This document shows positions 33,478-41,421 of a stretch of 54,787 nucleotides of DNA, in pieces. Below the pieces are notes generated by a model that was not told where the DNA came from, ran no database searches, and saw only the letters and a list, made by a program, of their open reading frames with translations. The translations under genes and the position numbers were made by a program. Location of the stretch: the NCBI GenBank assembly GCA_026984935.1, contig JALSRD010000057.1, forward strand, positions 1 to 54,787. Direction: 5' to 3'. Source of the stretch: Desulfobacterales bacterium. Lineage in GTDB: Bacteria > Desulfobacterota > Desulfobacteria > Desulfobacterales > JALSRD01. Position 1 is the first letter of the stretch, and each line of letters opens with the position of its first letter.

Positions 33478-34433
33478 GGCACGTTCTCCTGTAAGTTCCG
33501 ATCTTCAAAGCGGTGAAGCTTTGCCGCCGGTCGGCAGGCAAATGCGCACGAAACCCTTTGGGTCTCCGCAAGCCCGCCTTCAGCCCCGGGCTGCATCCCT
33601 GAATGGCGGTTGATAAAATCTTCCAGCGCACGTGGAAAATCCGGATCGAGGGTTGCGCTGCTGTGGTCCGCACCGCGTGCGGCAAAAAGCTCTGCACGGC
33701 CGGGAGGAAAACCGGCCTGCAACACCCGGGCGTCCTGCAGCGGAAAATTCTGGTCTTTTTCGCCGTGGATGATCATCACGGGCAGATCCAGGTTTCCGGC
33801 CAATTCCACGGGGCTCACACGGTCCAGCCTGAAGCGGTGAAAAATATCCATCCACAGCACCATCACCGGCGCAAAAAGCGGGCCTATGACACGATGGCTG
33901 CTGCGATAGAGACTGGCAAGCGCACGGCGGGTGCGGGCGTAACACCCCTCTAAAAAGAGCATCCGGATGCGGTCCGGCTGGCGGTGGGCCGCGATGATCG
34001 CGCCGGCGGCCCCGGCGGAGTGTCCGTAAAGCAGCAGCGGCTCACCCACCCAGGCCATCACGGCCTCGATATCCTCGGCAAAGCGCAGCGCATTCATGAA
34101 AGTATAGGGTGAACTGCCGCCGTGATCGCGGGCACTGTGCATAACGACGGTAAAGCCCAAACGGGAAAAGATGCGCGCCCGGGAAACCATGCGGTCCCGG
34201 TTGCGGCTCCAGCCATGCGCAAGCACCACGACGCCTCGGGAGGGACCGTCGGGCGCCACCCGCCAGACTTCCAGGAAGCCGCCTCTGGCTGTCGGAATGC
34301 GGGTATCTGTCACACGGCCCCAGTCCGGAGGGTCGCTGACCGGTCTGCGCGGCAGACGGTGCGCAAGGTAGACGAAATACGCGCCCAACAGGCAGTAAAC
34401 GCCTGCCGCCGCCGCAGTATAAGCACCGAACAT
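33447..34433 (-). CDS. Membrane-anchored alpha/beta hydrolase
   Basis: The protein has 328 residues. One N-terminal membrane segment (AAAAGVYCLLGAYFVYLAHR) is followed by an alpha/beta hydrolase fold. The oxyanion-side motif is VVVLAHGWSRNRDRM, the nucleophile elbow GHSAGAAGA carries the serine, the acidic residue is in MIIHGEKDQNFPLQD, and the histidine is in GADHSSATLD. The triad is therefore intact. The family covers lipases, esterases and BAAT- or dipeptidyl-peptidase-like hydrolases, so the substrate is not predictable. It has its own promoter at 34493-34522. The last 25 or so residues run over the start of the following secreted protein and may be a late extension. Confidence 0.88.
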   Translation of the reverse strand: MFGAYTAAAAGVYCLLGAYFVYLAHRLPRRPVSDPPDWGRVTDTRIPTARGGFLEVWRVAPDGPSRGVVVLAHGWSRNRDRMVSRARIFSRLGFTVVMHSARDHGGSSPYTFMNALRFAEDIEAVMAWVGEPLLLYGHSAGAAGAIIAAHRQPDRIRMLFLEGCYARTRRALASLYRSSHRVIGPLFAPVMVLWMDIFHRFRLDRVSPVELAGNLDLPVMIIHGEKDQNFPLQDARVLQAGFPPGRAELFAARGADHSSATLDPDFPRALEDFINRHSGMQPGAEGGLAETQRVSCAFACRPAAKLHRFEDRNLQENVPCRKKMPKHI

Positions 34434-34492
34434 AGAAAAATGCTTTCCAAAAGTTTTGCCGCCTTCGGAAATTCAAGGCAAATTCAAAGCAG

Positions 34493-34522
34493 ATTGTATC
34501 GGAAAGGTGGGGATCTTGTCAA
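34493..34522 (-). promoter_or_regulatory. Promoter of the alpha/beta hydrolase gene
   Basis: Read leftward: TTGACA (34517-34522), 18-base spacer, TACAAT (34493-34498). The start near 34486 gives a leader of about 50 bases. Its presence means the hydrolase need not depend on the upstream B12 riboswitch transcript. Confidence 0.7.
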
Positions 34523-34701
34523 TGCGGCGGCTTTTTGCTGGGACACATCAGGCGGCGGGTCACCGGCCAACGGGGATGAAAGCCGGGCCGGGGCAAGGGG
34601 GAAAAAGATCCCGGCCGGGAGGCGACGGCCGCAAAATCTTCTCCTGCCGAAGGTATCCCCCCTGCCCCGTGGGCGGGCCCTCTGCCGGTATCAGAGGACA
34701 C

Positions 34702-34739
34702 AAAAAAAGCCCTTCCGACAAAAACTTGCCTGAAGGGCT
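34702..34739 (-). terminator. Intrinsic terminator after the cobalamin riboswitch
   Basis: Read leftward: AGCCCTTC (34732-34739), a 16-base loop, GAAGGGCT (34708-34715), then seven T (34702-34708). It is a strong 8-bp stem with T-run, 77 bases after the riboswitch and before any gene. Confidence 0.85.
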
Positions 34740-34816
34740 GCACCCAGCTTTCTTGACCCTTTCAAAGGAGACACCGCAGACACCCCGTTTCCTCGCGGGA
34801 ATATCGCCAAGCGGCC

Positions 34817-34995
34817 AAGGCAGGTCTTCTGACTCTCGGATCAGTCTACTTTCTGCGCCTTCCCGTCTTTCTTTCCGCCGGATTCTGGCGCCGGCCGAAA
34901 AACAGTGGCTTTGAGCAGATTTCGTCCCCGATAACAGCGGCGGGACCGTTCCCGATTTGCACGGGATTCCCTATTAAGCCCATACGGGCACCTTG
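34817..34995 (-). promoter_or_regulatory. Cobalamin (B12) riboswitch
   Basis: Read leftward, all conserved blocks of the cobalamin aptamer are present in order: AAGGTGCCCG near the 5' end, TTAATAGGGAATCCCGTGC, CGGTCCCGCCGCTGT, GCCACTG followed by a peripheral hairpin (CGGCCGGCGCCAGAATCCGG), GGGAAGG, and the closing AGTCAGAAGACCTGCCT at the 3' end. A TTGACA-17-TATTTA promoter is right upstream and a terminator follows 77 bases later. Between the aptamer and the hydrolase gene at 34433 there is no open frame that looks like a gene, and no cobalamin-related gene occurs anywhere in the window. It therefore appears to be an orphan. Confidence 0.93.
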
Positions 34996-35001
34996 GGCGT
35001 T

Positions 35002-35030
35002 TAAATATCGAAACTTTCGCCGGCTGTCAA
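35002..35030 (-). promoter_or_regulatory. Promoter of the riboswitch transcript
   Basis: Read leftward: TTGACA (35025-35030), 17-base spacer, TATTTA (35002-35007). The predicted start near 34995 is at the 5' edge of the aptamer. Confidence 0.75.
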
Positions 35031-35124
35031 CCTGTTTTCATCTTGCCTAAAGCCCTGCCAGGGGCAACTGGCAATTTGAAATGCTTTTTCCTTGCATACC
35101 GCTTGTCCCGGCACTTGTTGCGCG

Positions 35125-35153
35125 TTGACAAAAACTGGCGGCCGCATTATGTT
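35125..35153 (+). promoter_or_regulatory. Promoter of the fur-feoA-feoB operon
   Basis: TTGACA (35125-35130), 17-base spacer, TATGTT (35148-35153), with the start near 35160 about 50 bases before ATG 35210. I could not find a good 19-bp Fur-box palindrome here. The promoter faces away from the riboswitch promoter, 95 bases apart. Confidence 0.65.
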
Positions 35154-35209
35154 AAGCATCCGAAAAAAAATATCTTGCATGCTGCGAAACATACGCGCCG
35201 GGCTTTTTC

Positions 35210-35914
35210 ATGGGACCTGTTCACCACACCGAAAAAGAACAATTTAAAAAGCTCTTTTGCCAGGAGAAAATCGATCATTTTGAAGAACGCTTCGATATTC
35301 TGAAAGTTTTTTTGCAGACGGAACGTCACCTTACGGCCAACGAACTGCACCAGATGCTCGTTGAGCAGGGTTTTTCCTTCGACATCGGCTTTGTACGCGA
35401 AACCCTGAAGCTCATGTGCGGCTTTGGCTTTGCCCGCAAAAACAGCTTCGACAACGGCAAGGTGCGCTACGAACACCTGCACCTGGGGCAGCACCACGAC
35501 CACATGATCTGCACGAAGTGCCGGCGGATAATCGAATTTAAAAACGATGCCCTGGAAGCCCTGCAGGCTGAAACCGCCCGTTCCCTCGGCTTTCACATGC
35601 TGCAGCACAAAATGGAAATTTACGGCATCTGCGCCAGCTGTTTCAAGCAGCAGGTCCCGCTGATGCCGCTGTCGTCGGCCCGGCAGGGTGAACATGTCAC
35701 CATCAAAGAAATCAGGGGCGGCGCCAAAGCCCGCCTGCGGCTGCTCTCCATGGGCCTTCGAACCGGAGACCGGCTCGAGATTCTGGCCAACAACGGCCAG
35801 GGCCAGATGGCGGTTGCCGCAGATTTTACACGCTATGTGCTCGGACGGGGCATGGCGCGGAAAGTGCTGGTGGCACCCTGCCTGGACTCCGGCCAGAAAC
35901 CGGACAACATGTAA
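35210..35914 (+). CDS. Fur-family regulator fused to a FeoA domain
   Basis: The protein has 234 residues. Residues 10-150 are a Fur-family metalloregulator: a winged-helix region (ERFDILKVFLQTERHLTANE, then FDIGFVRETLKLMCGFGFAR), the metal-site histidines HHDH at 95-98, and two zinc-finger pairs (Cys101/Cys104 in ICTKCRRI, Cys141/Cys144 in ICASCFKQ). Residues 152-225 are a FeoA (SH3-like) domain (RQGEHVTIKEIRGGAKARLR, LLSMGLRTGDRLEILANNGQ, FTRYVLGRGMARKVLVA). It is therefore a Fur-FeoA fusion at the head of the ferrous-iron operon. It probably represses this operon when iron is plentiful; what the FeoA part adds is unknown. The ribosome site is weak. Confidence 0.9.
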   Translation: MGPVHHTEKEQFKKLFCQEKIDHFEERFDILKVFLQTERHLTANELHQMLVEQGFSFDIGFVRETLKLMCGFGFARKNSFDNGKVRYEHLHLGQHHDHMICTKCRRIIEFKNDALEALQAETARSLGFHMLQHKMEIYGICASCFKQQVPLMPLSSARQGEHVTIKEIRGGAKARLRLLSMGLRTGDRLEILANNGQGQMAVAADFTRYVLGRGMARKVLVAPCLDSGQKPDNM

Positions 35915-36001
35915 CGGCGGGCAGTGGCTTTTCGGGTTGGCATCCAAGCACCGGCGATACCGACGGGATACCGACGGCCTATATATATAAAAAGGTTTTG
36001 C

Positions 36002-36229
36002 ATGCTATTGAGCGAATTAAAAGAGGGGCAATCCGCCGTTGTCCGCCGCGTGGGCGGAAACAGTATCTTGCGCCGGCGGATTCTGGAAATGGGTATCGTC
36101 AAAGGAACGCGCATCTACGTGGAAAAGTACGCCCCTCTCAGGGACCCCGTCGAGCTGATCGTAAAGGGCTATCACATCTCACTGCGTGTAGAGGAGGCTT
36201 CCCAGATCACCATTGATCTGGAAGAATAG
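36002..36229 (+). CDS. feoA: Ferrous iron transport protein A
   Basis: The protein has 75 residues from ATG 36002, preceded by AAAAAGG. It is a single FeoA domain with the family pattern LSELKEGQSAVVRRVGGNSI, RRRILEMGIVKGTRIYVEKY, DPVELIVKGYHISLRVEEAS. It is a small cytosolic SH3-like protein needed for FeoB-mediated ferrous iron uptake in several bacteria. It follows the Fur-FeoA fusion by 87 bases (with an AT-rich TATATATATAAAAAGG leader) and precedes feoB by 7 bases. Confidence 0.93.
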   Translation: MLLSELKEGQSAVVRRVGGNSILRRRILEMGIVKGTRIYVEKYAPLRDPVELIVKGYHISLRVEEASQITIDLEE

Positions 36230-36236
36230 ACACCGC

Positions 36237-38351
36237 ATGCCCTCTCAGACGCTCACCATCGCACTGGCCGGGAACCCCAACTCCGGCAAGACCACCATCT
36301 TCAACGCCATCACCGGTACGCGCCAGAAAGTGGGCAACTGGCCGGGGGTCACCGTCGAGAAAAAAGAAGGCACGGTTGCGCGCGATGGTTTCACCCTGCG
36401 AATTGTTGACCTTCCCGGAACGTACAGTTTAACCCCTTTTTCCATCGAAGAAATCGTTTCGCGCGATTTTGTTCTGGATTCCCGGCCGGATGTCGTCATC
36501 GACATCATCGACGCCTCCAACCTGGAGCGCAGCCTGTACCTGGCCACCCAGCTCAGGGAACTGGATTGCAAGGTGCTCTTCGCTCTCAATATGGCCGACA
36601 TGGCCCGCAGCCGCGGCATCAAGATCAATGCCGACAAGCTATCCAAGCTGCTGGCCGTGCCGGTGGTTTTTACGGTGGGCAACAAAAACGAGGGCATCGA
36701 CGCCTTGCTGGAGCGTGCCGTCGAGCTGGCCCGGGCGGACCTGCCCCCATCCACCCGGCGGCGCGTAAAATACAACAAAGACATTGAAGCGGCCATCCAG
36801 CGCCTCGTTGCGCACATCGAATCCCAAAACGGGGGGAACCTGCTTTACGACCCCCGCTGGACGGCCATCAAGCTGCTGGAAGACGACCGCATCATCAAAG
36901 AGCGCCTGGCCCGCTCGGCCGGAGACCGGGGCAAGCAAATCCTGGAACTAGCCGACCGGGAACGTCATATCCTGATGGACCGCTTCGACGAGGATCCCGA
37001 AATCATCATGACCGATGAGCGCTACGGGTTCATCGCCGGCATCATGAAGGAAATCTGCACGACCTCCTCCAGGCAGCGCATCGACGTTTCACGCAACATC
37101 GACCGTGTGCTGACCAACCGCTTTGTCGGTTTCCCCATCTTCCTGCTCTTTATCTGGATCATGTTTCAGGTCACTTTCACTGCCGGCGACTACCCGGTAC
37201 GCTGGATCGAAAGTGTTTTCGGAATGCTGTCCGCCGCTCTCGGACAGGTGCTCCCGTCGGGGCTCTTCAAGGATTTCCTCATCAACGGTGTCATTGCCGG
37301 TGTGGGCAGCGTGGCTGTTTTTTTTCCCAACATTCTGATTTTGTTTTTCTTCATCGCCTTGCTCGAAGACACCGGCTATATGGCCCGGGCGGCCTTCCTG
37401 ATGGACAAGATCATGCATCTCATCGGCCTGCACGGAAAATCTTTCATCCCCATGCTGATGGGATTCGGCTGCAATGTACCGGCCATCATGTCCGCCCGCG
37501 CGCTGGAAAGTGAAAAAGACCGCATTCTGACCATCCTGATCACACCGTTCATGTCATGCTCCGCCAAACTGCCGGTCTACATCATTCTGGCCGGCGCCTT
37601 TTTCGGCCCGCAGGCCGGCAGCGTGATTTTTTCCATCTACCTGCTGGGCATTCTGCTCTCCATCGCCACCGGCCGGCTGATGCGCTCAACCCTGTTAAGA
37701 GGCGCGGATGCCCCCTTTGTCATGGAACTGCCTCCCTATCGCGTCCCCATGCTGAAGAGTCTCCTGATTCACATGTGGGACCGCGGCAAGATCTTCTTGC
37801 GCAAAATGAGCGGCATTATTCTCATCGGCTCCACCGTCATATGGATACTCTCCGCGTTCCCTCAGGAAATCCATCGTCCGCCGGCGGACCGGCCGGCACA
37901 GGCCGCGGCGGCACTCCAGGCCAAAGGCCACCCCGGGGCTGCCGATACCGGCACCAGCACCGCGCCGGAATCCTACCTGGGGCAGCTGGGAAAACTGCTG
38001 GAGCCGGCTTTCAGGCCCATGGGCATCGACTGGCGCGGCGGTGTGGCGCTGCTCTCGGGGTTTGCCGCCAAGGAGATCGTGGTCAGCACGCTGGGCGTGC
38101 TCTACGCCGCTGAATCCAATAACAATGCTCTGCAAAGTGCGCTGCGGCGCTCGTCCATGACGCCTTTATCCGCCCTGTCCATGATGATTTTCGTCCTGCT
38201 TTACGTGCCCTGCCTGTCCACGGTGGCGGCCATCCGGCGGGAAACCGGATCCACCCGCTGGATGCTCTTTAGCATTTTCTACTCCACAGGACTGGCCTGG
38301 GTGGTGTCTTTCTGCGTTTACCAGGGCGGCAGGTTGATCGGCTACCTGTAA
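36237..38351 (+). CDS. feoB: Ferrous iron transport protein B
   Basis: The protein has 704 residues from ATG 36237; the earlier in-frame TTG at 36213 is less likely. The N-terminal G domain has G1 AGNPNSGKTTIFNAIT, a G2 region KVGNWPGVTVEKKEG, G3 DLPGTYSLTPFSIEE and G4 ALNMADMARSRG (NxxD). After a helical GDI-like region the membrane part has two Gate motifs, including GFGCNVPAIMSARALESEKD and FMSCSAKLPVYIILAGAF. It ends with YVPCLSTVAAIRRETGSTRW and two final helices. It is full length and imports ferrous iron across the inner membrane. Its place after feoA and the Fur-FeoA gene marks an iron-regulated operon. Confidence 0.97.
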   Translation: MPSQTLTIALAGNPNSGKTTIFNAITGTRQKVGNWPGVTVEKKEGTVARDGFTLRIVDLPGTYSLTPFSIEEIVSRDFVLDSRPDVVIDIIDASNLERSLYLATQLRELDCKVLFALNMADMARSRGIKINADKLSKLLAVPVVFTVGNKNEGIDALLERAVELARADLPPSTRRRVKYNKDIEAAIQRLVAHIESQNGGNLLYDPRWTAIKLLEDDRIIKERLARSAGDRGKQILELADRERHILMDRFDEDPEIIMTDERYGFIAGIMKEICTTSSRQRIDVSRNIDRVLTNRFVGFPIFLLFIWIMFQVTFTAGDYPVRWIESVFGMLSAALGQVLPSGLFKDFLINGVIAGVGSVAVFFPNILILFFFIALLEDTGYMARAAFLMDKIMHLIGLHGKSFIPMLMGFGCNVPAIMSARALESEKDRILTILITPFMSCSAKLPVYIILAGAFFGPQAGSVIFSIYLLGILLSIATGRLMRSTLLRGADAPFVMELPPYRVPMLKSLLIHMWDRGKIFLRKMSGIILIGSTVIWILSAFPQEIHRPPADRPAQAAAALQAKGHPGAADTGTSTAPESYLGQLGKLLEPAFRPMGIDWRGGVALLSGFAAKEIVVSTLGVLYAAESNNNALQSALRRSSMTPLSALSMMIFVLLYVPCLSTVAAIRRETGSTRWMLFSIFYSTGLAWVVSFCVYQGGRLIGYL

Positions 38352-38443
38352 GATGCGACGAACTCCGGGCGCTTTTGGCTACAATTGACGGGTGTTGGTT
38401 GAACATGCAAAGCTGTTTGTGTGATCGTTGAGGGAGGCCGGAG

Positions 38444-39352
38444 TTGCAAAAGCCGTCTCTGTCCCCGGATCAACTGGCGGACCAGTATATCAATTTCCTT
38501 CTCGTTGAAAAGGGGCTTTCGGCAAACACCCTCGCGGCTTACAGCCGCGACCTGGCGCGCTATTTCGATTTCCTGGCGCGCGCCGGCCGGCACCGTGTTT
38601 CGGAAAATGACACGCCACAGATCCTGAAGCATCTCATCGCGCTGCGTGCCCAGGGCCTGGGCACCCGCTCGAGGGCCCGCCATCTGGTGGCGCTGCGCGG
38701 ATTCTACAAGTACCTGGCCCAGGAAAACATTCTGCCAAACGACCCTGCCCGCACCGTCGAGCTGCCCAAAAGCGGCTTGCGGCTGCCGGATGTACTCTCA
38801 GTCCAGGAGGTCGGCCGGCTGCTTGCATCCGTCAGCGGCCCCAAGCCGACGGACCGGCGCAACCGTGCCATGCTGGAACTGCTCTACGCGGCCGGCCTGC
38901 GTGTCTCGGAGCTGATAAATCTGAAGCTGGTCGATGTCAATCTCCAGGCCGGATTCGTGCATGTAATGGGAAAAGGCGCCAAAGAGCGCATTGTTCCCTT
39001 CGGCAGCTTGGCGCATCAGAAAATAGACGACTATCTGCAGCACTGCCGGCCGCTGCTGCTGAAAAACAATACCAGTGCCTTCCTGTTTGTCGCCCGGTCC
39101 GGCCGGCCCATGACCCGCCAGGCGTTTTGGAAAATTCTCAAGCTCTGCGCGCGCAAAGCAGGTCTGCAACAAGCGGTTTACCCGCACAGCCTGCGGCACT
39201 CCTTTGCCAGCCATCTGCTCGAGGGCGGCGCCGATCTGCGTGCGGTGCAGGTGATGCTTGGACACACCGATATTTCCACCACCCAGATCTACACGCACGT
39301 GGCGCGCGAACATCTGAAACAGGTGCATCAGGAACATCATCCCCGCGGATGA
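38444..39352 (+). CDS. xerD: Site-specific tyrosine recombinase XerD-like
   Basis: The protein has 302 residues from TTG 38444, the only in-frame start near the GGGAGG ribosome site (38432-38437). An N-terminal SAM-like core-binding domain (DQYINFLLVEKGLSANTLAA) comes first. The catalytic domain has all residues of the family: Arg153 in AAGLRVSELINL, Lys177 in MGKGAKERIVPFG, His248 and Arg251 in PHSLRHSFASHLLEGG, His274 in MLGHTDISTTQ and Tyr283 in IYTHV. The length of 302 is close to E. coli XerD (298). It resolves chromosome dimers at dif with XerC. No mobile element surrounds it, so it is probably the housekeeping gene, though XerC is not in the window. Confidence 0.92.
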   Translation: MQKPSLSPDQLADQYINFLLVEKGLSANTLAAYSRDLARYFDFLARAGRHRVSENDTPQILKHLIALRAQGLGTRSRARHLVALRGFYKYLAQENILPNDPARTVELPKSGLRLPDVLSVQEVGRLLASVSGPKPTDRRNRAMLELLYAAGLRVSELINLKLVDVNLQAGFVHVMGKGAKERIVPFGSLAHQKIDDYLQHCRPLLLKNNTSAFLFVARSGRPMTRQAFWKILKLCARKAGLQQAVYPHSLRHSFASHLLEGGADLRAVQVMLGHTDISTTQIYTHVAREHLKQVHQEHHPRG

Positions 39353-39620
39353 TTCTGCCCGACCCGGACCCTTATTCAACCACCACGGCCGCTCATCTTG
39401 CAGGTTTTTTTGGGATCCGGTCACAGCTGTAATTTTATTTATGACTTCTTGACACAAATTGGCTTTTTTACTATGAGTTGCAATTTTAACGGGCCTGTAC
39501 GTTAACATTTAAAGTCATCGCCGCCGGCGCGCAGCCGCTATATTTTTCGAGCAGCCGGAATGAACGTCGGACGGAGTTTGGCAGCACGTTTTTCCGTCCG
39601 GCGGCAGACACCTATCCAAA

Positions 39621-41339
39621 ATGGCTCCGCATTGCAACAGCCGAGAGGGCTTCCCCTTTTTGTTGACACGTATTTCAACAGTTCCAGCCCATGAACCACC
39701 GGGTTACTGGGTACCGGACAGCCAACCGCCGGCCTGTGACAACCAGGCCCTGCACGGCGCTTTGCAGCACATCTGCCGGCCGGTTTTCCTGGTCGACGCC
39801 AACGGACGTCCGGCCGTTGCACGAAACGGCAGGATCGTTTGTGACCCACGGCCGGCATCCCCGGATCGGGCGCTGCCCATCTGCGCCCATATCCCTGCGC
39901 TGCATCCCGCCAGCCTGGGGTCACCGGATTTCAAACAGGATACCGGCTGCCGCTTTGCCTACGTGATCGGTGCCATGGCAAACGCCATCACCTCGGTGGA
40001 AATGGTTGCCAAAGCAGCGCAGGCCGGCTTGCTGGCGGTCTTCGGTGCCGGCGGCCTGACCTTTGACCAGATCGATGCCGCCATCGCCGCCCTGCAGCGA
40101 AGGCTTGGCAATCTGCCATATGGCTGCAACCTGATTCACAGCCCGGGGGATCCCGAACTGGAAGCTGCCACCGCACGCCTCTTCGTTGCAGCCGATGTTC
40201 CGCTGGTTTCTGCTTCCGCCTATCTCAATCTGACGGAACCGCTGGTTTACTGCCGTGTAAAGGGCATCCGCCGGTGCGCCGACGGCCGCATCTCGCTGCC
40301 CCGCCGCATGCTCGCCAAGGTTTCCCGGATCGAAGTGGCACGCAAGTTCCTGTCGCCGCCCCCCGAACGAATCCTCAGGCAGCTAACGGACCAGGGGCTG
40401 ATCAGCCCGCAGGAAGCCGCACTGGCGTCGTCCGTCCCGCTGTGCGACTATCTGACCGCTGAAGCCGACTCCGGCGGGCATACCGACAATCGGCCGGCCA
40501 TCACGCTGCTGCCGACCATGATCGCCCTGCGCAACGAATTGGCTGCCCGGTATCCCGCCACCGCACGCATCGGTGTGGGTCTCGCCGGCGGCATCGCCAC
40601 GCCCCATGCAGCGGCCGCCGCCTTTGCCATGGGCGCCGCTTATGTGGTCGCCGGCAGCATTCACCAGGCCTGCATCGAAGCCGGCACATCAGAGACCGTA
40701 CGCCGCATGCTGGCCGAGACCCGCCAGGCCGATGTTGCCATGGCACCGGCAGCTGACATGTTCGAGATGGGCGTCAAGGTTCAGGTATTGAAGCGCGGGA
40801 CCATGTTTGCTCAAAGAGCTGCCAGACTGTATGATCTATATACGGCCCACGAATGCTGGGAGGACATCCCCGGCAAGCTTCGCAGGGAACTGGAAACGGA
40901 AATTTTCCATTGCCCTTTCGATCAGGCCTGGGAACAAACCCGTGACTTTTTCAGCCGACGTGATCCCCGTCAGATCCAGATGGCGGACAGGCAACCGAAG
41001 CACAAAATGGCGCTGGTTTTCCGGTCGTACCTGGGCCGGGCCAGCGCATGGGCTGTCGAAGGTGTGGCCCGGCGCAGAATCGACTACCAGATCTGGTGCG
41101 GGCCCGCCATGGGGGCCTTCAACCAGTGGACCCGGGGATCCTTTCTGGCGCACCCCGAAGCACGTGAGAGCGCGACGGTGGCCATGAACCTGCTGTTCGG
41201 CGCCGCCGTCCTCAACCGGGCCCACTTGGCAACCCTGCAGGGCGTGCATCTGCCGGCGGAAGCCTCAACCGTTGTTCCGCTGGAAATGCATGCCATTGAA
41301 GCCCTCTTGTCGGAACACACATCCGGACAGGCCGGATAG
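39621..41339 (+). CDS. pfaD: PfaD-family enoyl reductase of the secondary-lipid synthase
   Basis: The protein has 572 residues. A polar N-terminal part is followed by a TIM-barrel of the nitronate-monooxygenase/FabK-type flavin fold (YVIGAMANAITSVEMVAKAA, LLAVFGAGGLTFDQIDAAIA, YGCNLIHSPGDPELEAATAR, RIGVGLAGGIATPHAAAAAF, MGAAYVVAGSIHQACIEAGT). The C-terminal block (YQIWCGPAMGAFNQWTRGSF, VAMNLLFGAAVLNRAHLATL) is characteristic of PfaD. In polyunsaturated-fatty-acid synthases this enzyme supplies the trans-acting enoyl reduction. It is followed by the PfaA-like gene 82 bases on, an order also seen in myxobacterial pfa1-pfa2. Its promoter is not clear. Confidence 0.93.
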   Translation: MAPHCNSREGFPFLLTRISTVPAHEPPGYWVPDSQPPACDNQALHGALQHICRPVFLVDANGRPAVARNGRIVCDPRPASPDRALPICAHIPALHPASLGSPDFKQDTGCRFAYVIGAMANAITSVEMVAKAAQAGLLAVFGAGGLTFDQIDAAIAALQRRLGNLPYGCNLIHSPGDPELEAATARLFVAADVPLVSASAYLNLTEPLVYCRVKGIRRCADGRISLPRRMLAKVSRIEVARKFLSPPPERILRQLTDQGLISPQEAALASSVPLCDYLTAEADSGGHTDNRPAITLLPTMIALRNELAARYPATARIGVGLAGGIATPHAAAAAFAMGAAYVVAGSIHQACIEAGTSETVRRMLAETRQADVAMAPAADMFEMGVKVQVLKRGTMFAQRAARLYDLYTAHECWEDIPGKLRRELETEIFHCPFDQAWEQTRDFFSRRDPRQIQMADRQPKHKMALVFRSYLGRASAWAVEGVARRRIDYQIWCGPAMGAFNQWTRGSFLAHPEARESATVAMNLLFGAAVLNRAHLATLQGVHLPAEASTVVPLEMHAIEALLSEHTSGQAG

Positions 41340-41421
41340 TACGCATGCTTTGCATGGCGAAGGAATCCAATTCGAACCCGTTCCTGTGAACGGCAATAAC
41401 GAGAGTGAGTTACGAAACCCC

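Noticed and set aside
34519-34743. 74-codon leftward frame after the B12 riboswitch
   Set aside because: It contains the terminator hairpin and T-run and has no ribosome site or protein-like text, so it does not rescue the riboswitch from being an orphan.
38444-39352. Tyrosine recombinase as a sign of a mobile island
   Set aside because: Length, full catalytic set and housekeeping neighbours fit XerD, with no tRNA, att repeats or phage genes nearby.
41366-41395. TTCGAACC text resembling a tRNA T-arm
   Set aside because: No acceptor, D or anticodon stems surround it, and it lies inside the overlap of the PfaD end and the PfaA lead.
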